Shown here in pieces: positions 1 to 9,026 of a stretch of 24,023 nt of DNA. Within the stretch, counting starts at the first letter, position 1. Every line of letters starts with the position of its first letter. The translations under genes and the position numbers were made by a program. The stretch spans positions 1 through 24,023 of the forward strand of contig LRSR01012032.1 in the NCBI GenBank assembly GCA_001579985.1, read 5' to 3'. The DNA comes from Hypsibius dujardini. Taxonomy: Eukaryota > Tardigrada > Eutardigrada > Parachela > Hypsibiidae. Below the pieces are notes generated by a model. It was not told the origin of the DNA, searched no databases, and saw nothing but the letters and a program-made list of their open reading frames with translations.

Positions 1-290
1 TCAATAAATTGAAACTTCGGAAACATGGCTAATGAATCAATCAATCAAGCTCCGGACGATAGCACATAAATGGTACGGGAGTTTTTTTCTGCCTTATTTT
101 TTTCTGAAACTGCGGATGTGATTGCAGCTCTGAGACCCCAATTTTAAATCATGATATATAGACAGGTATTCGTAAAAAAAAACCATTCCGATCTGGAGGT
201 CAAATCCCGTAACGTTTCCTAGTCAGTACAAACTGAATCCTCAACATTTTATACTATCCGTTGACCGTTTTGATGTGCTTATCCTTGCAG

Positions 291-1252
291 CTTCTATGAT
301 CCGCTGCAGTTCGACATCCCATAATCTGCTGGAAACATTTGGCAGCTTCGTTTTGATTCGTCAGAATGAGCTGTTCATCAAAGGCAAGGGCATGTGTCTC
401 AGCTATAACCTTTGCGGTGAAACAGGTATGCATAACAACATAAAAATGTTCAGTTTTGTTTAGTTAATTAATTAGTAGTTAGTACAGTCCAGAGGCGTAA
501 CAGACTTTTGGGGGAGTTTAGCCGGAGGGAGGAGTACTTTTTCTTACAAATAAAAATAAAAAATCCCCCCCCCGCGGCGGTCCGAATTAGTTAAGGGAAG
601 TATTCGCCCTATTGCCCACCCCCGTTACGCCTTTGGCCCAGACCAAAGGCTCGTTGAGGGTCTTTATAGGTCGGAACCAGAACCCCCATGGTAGAGCCAG
701 GGGGTGGGCAAAGAGGTAATACATTTATTTCAAGATTGAACCCAAAATTTGGCCTCCTCTCCCTGATCATTTTGAAACTTGTGGGGTGTGGAAGTTTGAT
801 TTCCAGTGGGCCCCCTGGAATTTCAAAATGTTGTCAAAAACATCAATTGTTTTCAAATTTGAGGTTTGTTGAGATCCAATATAACTCCCTATTGATGAAT
901 ACAAACGGGAGATTCACATAATTCAAGAACAGTTCAAATTTGATAAAAAACTGATGTTTTTGACAACGTGTGAAATTCCGAGGCCCCTGGTAATTAGACC
1001 CCACACTCCCACAACTTTCAAATGATCAGGGACAGTAGGCCCCATTTTCGGCTCAATCTTGAACAAAAATGCATTTTACCTCTTTGCCCACCCCCTGGCC
1101 CTGCCGTGAGGGGTCCTGGTTCCGACCGGTAAGGACCTACATACGCGCCGATGGTTACTATATGATTTACGTCATCCCTTTTTGCAGCGAACCCACCGAT
1201 GCAGAAACTTGAAGCAGACTTTCGAATGGTCTTTCCCGAGATCTCTGACTAA
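291..1252 (+). CDS. Class III nucleotidyl cyclase, 3' end (two last coding exons)
   Basis: This is the C-terminal end of a class III adenylyl/guanylyl cyclase; such enzymes make cAMP or cGMP. The exons are 291-425 and 1188-1252. The first follows a TTGCAG acceptor and ends before GTATGC; the second follows TTTTTGCAG. The phases match (one base left, two taken up), and the frame runs to TAA at 1250-1252. The first exon encodes the end of the cyclase fold: a Ser-Met start resembling the ASRM segment, a helix with LLETFG, then FIKGKG followed by a Tyr. This is the characteristic [VI]KGKG..xTY strand at the end of the catalytic domain. The last exon adds a short tail ending PEISD. Everything upstream, including the metal- and base-binding residues, lies outside the window, so adenylyl versus guanylyl and membrane versus soluble cannot be decided. 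The domain call rests on one conserved segment. Confidence 0.7.
486..645. repeat. Weak inverted repeat in cyclase intron
   Basis: The segment GTCCAGAGGCGTAAC at the left is mirrored on the other strand by GTCTGGGCCAAAGGCGTAAC, read backwards from about 645. A G-rich stretch follows each arm. The interior holds a poly-C run and a GC-rich patch. It looks like a small decayed inverted-repeat element, but the arms are short and no target duplication is evident. A separate perfect hairpin, GCCTTTGG-loop-CCAAAGGC, overlaps the right end at about 629-650. Confidence 0.35.
659..1137. mobile_element. 479-bp foldback (MITE-like) element
   Basis: Almost the whole segment is one imperfect palindrome. 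The left arm (659 to about 868) and the reverse complement of the right arm (about 925-1137) share the blocks GGTCGGAACCAG, CAGGGGGTGGGCAAAGAGGTA, TTCAAGATTGA, CCCTGATCATTT, TTGTCAAAAACATCA and TCAAATTTGA, with scattered mismatches and small indels. The centre is about 55 bp long. No coding capacity is visible. It lies in the last intron of the cyclase gene. This is the shape of a non-autonomous foldback element; the superfamily is not identifiable from the ends I see, and no clear target-site duplication was found. Confidence 0.75.
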
Positions 1253-1412
1253 CTCTAGTAAACATTATTGGTCTTATGGATATGCTTAGGATCCTTGTTT
1301 GCCATGGTCCGTTGACGACCGTTGTCTTGGTGGTCTGGAATCAGGTGAACCATGCGGAGCGAGTTCAAACCTCTCAAGGTAGTGATGCACAAGATTTACT
1401 AGGTCCTAAACA

Positions 1413-1806
1413 ATGTCAAATAATCCCAATCAACAAACAAAGCCCGATTGGATTCATTTTATGCCCGCACTGCAAACTGTAATGCTGGAAGAGGCGGAGA
1501 GGCGGCATTTTATGCTCTTTTTCTACATCTCGCTCGCATCCGACTCTCACTCTTTCTCTCCCTTTTTCTCTTTCCTTTGGTCTCTCTTTCTTCTAGAAAA
1601 GAGTAATTTTTAGTTCTTGACTAGTGTCTTGTTGTTGTGCGCAGGAATTTAGAACTCTGATGTGTGACCTTCAGATTCACTTCGGAATCTTTCGGACCGA
1701 AATCGAAGTAGATAAAAATCGTGCAACCCATTGTTTAATTAAGCTTCAAACAGAAGCCCGTCATTTGAGAGAGCACTCAATGCCCCCGAACGCGGAAGGC
1801 AACTGA
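1413..1806 (+). CDS. Possible two-exon small hypothetical protein
   Basis: I do not recognise this protein. The proposed exons are 1413-1478 and 1645-1806, with a 166-nt intron (GTAATG donor, strong pyrimidine tract, GTGCGCAG acceptor) in phase 0. They give about 75 residues: an Asn/Gln-rich start, a segment with PDWIHF, then a helical, charged second exon with TEIEVDKNRATHC and TEARHLREHS, ending at TGA 1804-1806. The residue mix looks like genuine amphipathic helix, not random translation. The first exon reads plausibly past the proposed donor (through LEEAERR), so the true donor may lie further on, perhaps a GC donor, or the first exon may be elsewhere. The locus fits between the cyclase stop (1252) and the converging TMEM218 stop (1850). 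It may not be a gene. Confidence 0.4.
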
Positions 1807-1849
1807 ACGAGCTTTTACAATATTAAATTCTTCGTTAGTTTTAAGACCG

Positions 1850-3772
1850 CTAGCTACGCTTTTGTTTGGCTGTTAAGGATTTCCGAATGTGCAGTTTCTT
1901 CGGATGCCACGTGTCGAGACAGGTACTCCAGAGGTAAGCCGCCGCGCCGGCCAAGGCTGCGACGCTACAGATTGTGACTAGGGCAATCCGTATATCACGA
2001 TAGTAATAGGCGTTCTGCAACCATTGAACCATTATTGCATATATAACACGTAACAATTGTCACCAACACGTGAGGAGGAGAAAAACTATGTTGATCGCAT
2101 GATTCGCATAGTATCATTCTGAATTCCATGGTCATGGAAGAACTTACAAAAGTCGCGGCGGTGGCCTGCCGACGTTCATATTCCTGTAGCTCGGCCTGCT
2201 TGCTCGGGAACCGCGGATAGAAGACCAGAATGAGGGTGATGATCACCGGCAGGACCAGCAGGGGCAAGGCAATTGCCAACGATCTGTAGTTAATACAAAT
2301 ATTTCTTGATCAGGTATATATATATATGTGGCAAAAACTTTGCGCTAACCGAGTTAAGCCATATAACCCGTGCAACGCATGGCTGCATACGCTGACCGAG
2401 TTACGGGGCTTAACTCGGTTAGTGCAAGGTTTTTGTCAGGTGTGGAATTGGCGGAAACTCATCAACGAAACTACAGGGTCCACCACGAACTCAACTTTGA
2501 AGAATTACGGTAGAAACCGCGTGCTCCAGTTTTAATGTTTATAACTAACAAAAATGTGCTGGATAGAGTTCAGCTCATGTTGCACACCAACAGATTATGA
2601 ACACTGAACATGGGGACCTTCTGGGCTCCGCCAAATGCAAAACGTCATTTTTAACTACTGTGTAGATTGATTGTTTATTCAATTGACATGACGCTTTGCC
2701 AACTCGCAAGCCGAGAACGCAAAGTTAACCCACCAAGCAAGTAAAAGTAATGCACAAGTAGGAAAACGAGCTTGTTTCTTTTGGTCCAAGCCGGAAGTGA
2801 ACGGGTGAGTCGTCGCATCAAGTGATTCCAAAATGTAAATGGGACAACCAACTGGTTGAGCGGCAAAAATTGTTTTCAAAAACTGATAATTTCACGAAGA
2901 AGCAAAGACACATAGTTTAGTGGAGTCCTTTAATATCTGAACAAGATGCACCAAGCCATTTTCCGTGAAATTTGATTGAGAAGCATATATCCTTGAAGAG
3001 AACGGCCAGATTCTGGCCGAACTTGGCAGGCTCCCAATCGCCAATTTTACAAAAAAGCGCTGAGGTGAGACTAACAATTTTCCTTGAAAGCTTTGAAACT
3101 CACCTAGATATCTGCTTTTGAAAGAATTGAAGGGTTTTGAGCAGCGGTAGAATTTAGAGACCCATTCGAAATTGAGTAAATGTTTGGGTAACTAAACCAT
3201 CACACTGGCAGGCTGCAAAGTAAAGCCAGTCGTAAACTATTTCTTTCCACAAAAAAAGGTATTTTTTCTTGATGGCTTATGAATAATGAATTTTGAAGAA
3301 TGGCTTCTCTCGCGAAAGAAGATTAGAAAAAATACATTAGAGTTATATTTTCTTCTGTTTAGCAGTTCAGTTCACAAGCGGTGTTTTAGTTCAGCTGAGA
3401 GTAAGATGACTAAAGCATCAGTGACATGTAACAAAACTTTAGCTAAATATAATTTAGTCATTTTGATTGAGTTTTGCCCTGACTATATTAAGTTATATTA
3501 AATCTAAATAAAAAGATTTGTTGAAGTACATTAAGTATTTGTAAGTCCTGTCATTGTTAACAGATCAAGCAGTCTCTTTGAATTCGTACGTACGTTTGTC
3601 GAGCCCTCAACACTCGAATCGTCACGGCGAAAAGAGCGAGAAAGCCAATCCAAATGCCCATTAAGACGTAGATTCCAATTCCCAGCCGTTGTGCGCTTTG
3701 AAAAGTTGCCTCAACTGTGGTAGTAGAGTCAGGAATTTCCGCTGTTGTTATAGTTGAGCTCGTCGAATCCAT
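1850..3772 (-). CDS. TMEM218: TMEM218-like ciliary transition-zone membrane protein
   Basis: The exons (minus strand) are 3594-3772, 2148-2283 and 1850-2014, giving 159 residues. Donors are GTACGT and GTAAGT, acceptors CTACAG and TTGCAG; phases 2 and 0 chain exactly, and the stop TAG is at 1850-1852. The protein has a Ser/Thr-rich N-terminus of about 30 residues, then three hydrophobic spans at roughly 33-54, 61-81 and 114-133. Span 2 ends in VFYPR, span 3 is preceded by an aromatic YYYRD motif, and the tail has HPKKLH. This order matches TMEM218 (three spans, an LLFPR-like motif, an FFIGRY-like motif, a tail with KPLH), known in vertebrates as a short protein of the ciliary transition zone linked to Joubert/Meckel-type disease. 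The family call is from remembered similarity. The N-terminus is longer than the roughly 115-residue vertebrate protein. The ATG at 3770-3772 opens the Ser/Thr-rich frame; an upstream exon is not excluded. Confidence 0.68.
2328..2440. mobile_element. 113-bp palindromic mini-element
   Basis: Terminal arms of about 33 bp are inverted. The left one (2328-2360) reads GCAAAAACTTTGCGCTAACC then GAGTTAAGCC. The right one (2408-2440), on the other strand, reads ACAAAAACCTTGCACTAACC then GAGTTAAGCC. A third, internal copy of the ACCGAGTTA core (about 2393-2402) can pair with the right arm to make a smaller hairpin. A (TA)n run of about 13 bp abuts the left end. It lies in the first coding intron of the TMEM218-like gene. 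A very short MITE or foldback derivative is the likeliest reading. Confidence 0.65.
2477..3182 (-). mobile_element. TIR element copy A (opposite orientation to copy B)
   Basis: This is the reverse-complement partner of the element at 4121-4751. The copies align through nearly all of their length. Shared landmarks (allowing for strand) are the end GGTCCACCACGAAC, a block with GGTAGAAACC, GACATGACGCTTTGCCA, GCCGAGAACGCAAAG, CCTTGAAGAGAACGGCCAG, CCGAACTTGGC and a GAGTAAATG end. Copy A is about 75 bp longer, through small insertions, and lacks the last 13 bp of the terminal repeat at its right end. No transposase is encoded; the short reading frames inside are not conserved between copies. It sits in the first coding intron of the TMEM218-like gene. 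Confidence 0.75.
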
Positions 3773-4120
3773 TTCCTCTTCACGAGAAGCACAAACTTAT
3801 TGCAGAAATACGACAAATTTACCGCCCACGGGAAAATGCTATTCCGGCTCGGTTTTTTAAGAACGAAGCGTGGAGATGAGATGCCTCAGATTTGAGTATT
3901 TAGTCAAATGCACTCTAAACAGACGTTTTACCAGCATGTTGCTAGAACTAATCTGCATTGCTGGTCTTTTCGATCGATTTTGGCACGAGAGTGTACTTTC
4001 TCACTGGGCTATCGAACTCATGTGTCCTGTGTGTCGCTGTTTCTACCTGAGTCTGAATGAACGTGTAGCGAGGGATCGATTTGCTCGCACATAATTCTAT
4101 CCCATCGATACAATAGTCAA

Positions 4121-4751
4121 GGTCCACCACGAGCATTTACTCAGTTTTGAATGAGTCCCAAAATTTTACCGTTTCACAAAACTTTTGAATTCTTTTAAAA
4201 TCGGATGTCTAGGTGAGTTGACTTTCATACCAATTTAAGTTCAATGAAAATTGTTAGCCGCAACGATTTTTTTGTAAATTTGGCAATTTTAAGCCCGCCA
4301 AGTTCGGCCAACACCTGGCCGTTCTCTTCAAGGATACATATTTCTCGACCAAATTTCACGAAAAATGGCTTATTACTTCTTGTTGACATATTGAAAAGAT
4401 TGTACAACACTATGTTTTCGCTTCTTCAGGGAATCATCAGTTTTTAAAAACAATATTTGCCGCCCAGCCAATAAGTTGTCCCATATAAATTCTCCCGTTC
4501 ACTTTCGGCTTTGACCAAAAGAAGCAAACTCGTTTTCCTACTTAATGCACTACTTCTACTTGCTTAGTGGGTTAGCTTTGCGTTCTCGGCTTGCGAGATG
4601 GCAAAGCGTCATGTCAATTAAATCAACAATCAATTTACACAATAGTCAAAAATGATGTTCTTCTTTCGCGGACTCCAGAAGCGCCCCACCCGACAGTACA
4701 CGTGGTTTCTACCGTAACCCCTCAAAGTTGAAGAAACGTTCGTGGTGGACC
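4121..4751 (+). mobile_element. TIR element copy B (complete, 631 bp)
   Basis: This copy has both ends: GGTCCACCACGAGCATTTAC at the left and, on the other strand, GGTCCACCACGAACGTTTCT at the right. That is an imperfect terminal inverted repeat of about 30 bp continuing through a TTTGA block. It is non-coding, so it is best called a non-autonomous MITE-like element. I see no target-site duplication, and the superfamily is unassigned. It lies about 350 bp upstream of the TMEM218-like start codon, inverted relative to copy A. Identity between the copies is clearly below 90 percent by eye, so neither insertion is recent. Confidence 0.78.
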
Positions 4752-5690
4752 GTGTATTTTTCCCTTGGATAAAATTCCTCTTTTTCGACGACTTAAAAAA
4801 AGTGTTTAGCGGTCTAGCTACTGTTCAGTGTCCATTTTCAAATTAACAACGAAATTGCCGATGGAAACGGTTTCTTCCAATACGAAGCACCATATTTGGT
4901 TAAATTATCAGTTAACCAATCGATGAGTTCCTGGAGTAGCAAGTCAGCCATCTGACTCAGATAATTATTATTAGGGACAGTCAATGAATGGTCAAATTGA
5001 AGAATGCCAAAAGAAAAACAGCGAATTTTCAGATATTTTGGCTAGTTCACAGCCGGCGACCTTTTCCATAAAAACAACAAGGGAAAAAAGGTCAAATTTA
5101 GCAATTTATGCCGGACCTTGATCAAGCAGCAAATGAGTAAATCATCATCACCAAATTTAATGCCACACACCAACTTTTAACAGCAGCTGAGTTTAGTCTA
5201 ATCGCTCAAATTGTCTTTGCGTGAAAATTGGGAGATCGCCATGTCGTCTTGAAGGAGGTTGGAAGAAAATGAAACTTGGATGGTCAATTGCGCACCCAAG
5301 GCAAGAAGAGCGCCACATTTCCGCTGATAACAAATACGAATACATTTCTAAATACGAACTCTACATCCCGTATGATAAGATAGAAGGGAGGGTACTGTTT
5401 AACTGAAGGCACAGTATAAAAAGTGACAAAACGGTCCCGGCAAAAAAGTTCCGGAAGTATCCGCTAGCTTGCGCGTCTTTGGCAGTAACAACAATTTGGA
5501 ACGAGAATAGGATAATCAAGAAAAAAAACAGAAGAGCGACAGGGGATTGATCGAAGGCAACAACGTTAAAGATACGCAAATTGTTGCAAAAAAACAACAA
5601 CCAACACCTGCGGTATAAAAATAGAGGACGGGTCTCTGCGCGTTAGCTGTGAGATGACTTGACCGACTGCATGCCAACCGGTGGGCACCC
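4752..5690. other. Intergenic, no gene recognised
   Basis: This spacer lies between element copy B and the stop codon of the esterase gene. It should hold the esterase 3' UTR (minus strand) and perhaps the start region of the TMEM218-like transcript. Reading frames here are short and without recognisable motifs; one hydrophobic minus-strand frame at 5361-5600 was considered and not accepted. A minus-strand ATTAAA at 5156-5161 is a possible but distant poly(A) signal for the esterase. Nothing else is evident. Confidence 0.5.
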
Positions 5691-6197
5691 TTAAAAGTCC
5701 ATCTCGTCCACACCCTTCCGTTGCCGAACGTAGAGACAGCACACCACAATCAACGTCAACAGGATTATTCCACCTACGGAGGGTGGGGAAAGAAGGTTTA
5801 AAGACACAGACAGCGATGAGGAAAATTTATAGCCAGAGAGACAAACAGACAGACAATACCGCGAGGTTGACAGACACACAGACAAACCAATAGACTGGAA
5901 AACTGAAATACAGCACAGATAGGCAGACAATCTAAGAGGCAGGCGAGCACGAAGACAAACAAGTAGGGGCTCAGACAACCAGATAGACAGACATCCGTAC
6001 TATCAGGCAAGGGAGCAGATGAACAAACAGTTAGACACACAGGCAGACAAGCAAGCGCGTGAACTGACACGCAGAGCAGTACTCAGACACATCGCAAACC
6101 ATGTAGACAAGCAGGTAGACAATCAGGTGGGATAGTTGGCAGACAGGTAAACAGGCGAATAAACATGCAGGTAGACAAACGGACAGACAGACAAACG

Positions 6198-6229
<32 letters not shown>

Positions 6230-8994
6230 CAGACAGACAGACAGACAGACAGACATTCAAGCAGACAACAGTCAGACACGCATACCGACAAGCAGAAGTT
6301 TACCTAATGTCACCGTAATCCAAGTAGCAATCATATAATGCCTCCGCTCTGTTTCAACGGGTGTTTCTGTGGGCCACGGCGCCGGGGTTGTGGGAAAGAA
6401 TGCCGTTGGGAGGTAATTGCACCAAAACGCCGATTCCCTGGCCCGGTAGCTCTCGTAGATGTAGGACGTATTGGTCTGATTCATCACCAAGTAGGCATCC
6501 CGCATCAGAGTGAACTTTTCCCAGGTGGTGTTGAAGACGCGCACCGGGGTGGGATTGGAGTATTTGGCAAAATTGCCCCACATCTGCATCATAAAGTCAC
6601 TCATGTTGCGGTCGCCCTGGTGCCAGCCGCCACGACGAACGGTGAAGGGAAGGAGGTTCTGTAGGTTGTGGCGCTCGTTGTCGAGAAAGGGAAATCCAAG
6701 CATGAAGAATATGTCCTCCATGTGTGGCACGAAGCCATGTGCTACAAACAAGAACAGTAAATCCAAGGAAGCCAGGAGGAGACAGGTAGTCAGATATAGG
6801 CAGATATGCGTGGACACTGCAAAAATAGAAAGAGGCCGCTAGAAAGACAGACAGAAATTCGCGCATTCCGACAAGTAGACAGATAGACAGGTAGAGAGCC
6901 AGAGAATCAGTTAGCTAAGCAGACATATAGAGAGACAGACAGATAGGCAGGTAGACAACGGATCCAATCGTCGAATAGATAGGTGGAAAGGCACGAGCAG
7001 ACAGAACGACAGAGGTGCAGAAAGAGAGACCAGCATAAACCCATACAGACAGGCATCATTGACCGAAGCAGAAATTATTCCAAAACGTGAGGAAAAGATG
7101 AACAGGCACCGGTAGCAACTACAAACGACAACCACGATGCCTGCATCAGTACCAAATTCTTTCGAGGACGGCTGCTTGAGGGCCTCCCTGGAGTAGTTGA
7201 GGACATACTGGTAGACCGACGCTCCCAGTGCAGCCCGTTGGTTCATACTCTTATACGCCGGGGCCTTGTAGTAGATATCCGAGTACATCTACAATGATAT
7301 TAACGAATGATAAGGCAAAATATTTCCTGCCAGGCGGCTTCTAAAGTGTACGTAGTTAGATCCTGTTCGTCAGAGTGATCCCTATCACCTACGTTGACAA
7401 ATTGTTTTCGCCGCATGGTAGCGTTCATTGGATCCGGCCAGTGAGTGTACATGAATCGGACGGATTCCTCCACCGCCTCCGCGTTTATAGTGTAGTTTTC
7501 CGTTTTTAACAGAGCCCGTATGGCTTCATTCATTACCGCCTGGGTTACTTGAAAGTTGTTGCCTTGGACCTTACTATTTGTGACTGAAACGGAGAAAAAG
7601 CGCGAGATTGAAATAAGTATTCCAGTAATGATCAATTGCAAGAAAAGTCAGAAAAACAGAAATAGGCAGCCAGCCGGAGAAACAGGCAGACAGGTGTAGA
7701 CAGACAGACAAACAGACAAGCAGACAGGCAAACAGACCGCATGCAAACAGGCAGGCAGACAAACAACAGCAGAAGACATAGGGAAAGTACGGCAAGACTT
7801 GAACTTACACAACCAGGAGTAGCCTTCGTCTTCAGTAACACCACTCATAAACGGCATTGTAGGATCGTAATGACTGGTCGCCAGGAGGAGTTCCGGCTTG
7901 TTCGGCAAGAACTGCTGTTCCGGTGACAGGATGCCGCGGTAGGGAGGAATATCGACAACCGGAGCCCATCCAAAAAGTCCGATATCAGGCTGCAGAACAA
8001 AAAAAACATAAGATTTCGATTGGGTTTTTAATGTTACACGTAACTTCTAAAAAATTAATCAAACACGGCAGACAAACAGACAGAAATAGAAAGAGACAGT
8101 AATGCAGGCAATAAAGTAGACTAACAGGTATAGGTATGCAGCTAAGTACTGTAGCGACGCGATTCTAAGGCGCAGCTGTAGCCACGCCCCCGGGCTGTTT
8201 GCCCACCACACCGTCTGAATTGCCCTAAATATTTTATTCCTAGTATTTACCGTTAAAAATCTATCGTTTCTGTTTGAAATGCCGGAAATTTTTTTACCGA
8301 AAACCAAAGAAATACAATTTCAGAGCATTGCTCTTTGCCTCATGGATTGTTTCAGCGACAATTTGCCAGAGTGGAGAAAATCGGAGAGACTACCCTCCGC
8401 TGGTGGCTAACGTAAGAGACTGATTTTTCGGTTGATTGATCTCTTGATTGAAGATTTGTGAAGATCACTAAGTATGTGGGCCCTTAGTAAGTTGCTTGAT
8501 TGAAGACTGAGACGCATTTCAGTGGGTAGGTGGTTTTGTACGCACTCCGAGGTAATATATACGGAAAACGAAGTTTGCGTTGCGCCTTAGAATTGCGGCC
8601 CTACAGTAACACATAAACAAGATCAGGTAGCGAATAGTTACCTTGTATTCAGCGGCTTCTCCCAAATCCAATGCCGACTTCCCCGACCGGAGACATTCAA
8701 CAAGCCTCTCGGACGAATGGGTCGGACAGCCAACATGCTCAGCGAATCGTTTGCTGTTATTCCATGCGTGCTCCCAGTGGGTTATCACTGCCCATGACGC
8801 CAGCTCAGATCCACTTTGTGCGATGGCCGCTCGAAAAGTACCTATACAAAACAAAGACATCAAACTACAACTACAATACTTCTAATACAACTATAATACT
8901 AACCCTTGCATGCCTTTTGCACAAAAGAATTTATCATCTGATACTTTGTCTTCTGTTTGACCGTCTTAGATATCGGTGCGCTGGTCTGTCTGTG

Positions 8995-9026
<32 letters not shown>

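Noticed and set aside
1330-1382. tRNA-like T-arm (GAGTTCAAACCTCTC)
   Set aside because: No matching A box, acceptor stem or anticodon arm at the proper distances; a chance match.
4121-4751. Possible transposase remnant in the TIR element
   Set aside because: Short frames inside differ between the two copies and carry no catalytic-type motif; the element is non-coding.
5361-5600. Hydrophobic minus-strand frame that might be an alternative C-terminal membrane exon of the esterase
   Set aside because: The esterase already has a phased membrane exon at 5691-5773. This frame has no acceptor in the needed phase that I can see, and it is a Phe/Leu run from A/T-rich DNA.
5798-6291. Long minus-strand frames rich in Cys-Leu-Ser-Val, also at 7574-7844, 14463-14714 and plus-strand 15019-15279 and 16844-17146
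   Set aside because: They are translations of TGTC/TCTG tetranucleotide repeats lying inside introns; the period-4 repeat read in codons gives a 12-base, four-residue cycle without stops.
6338-6842. Overlapping plus-strand frames of over 100 codons (also 15833-16201, 17651-18115, 9159-9590)
   Set aside because: They are antisense shadows of esterase and RPA1 exons, whose minus-strand products match known families.
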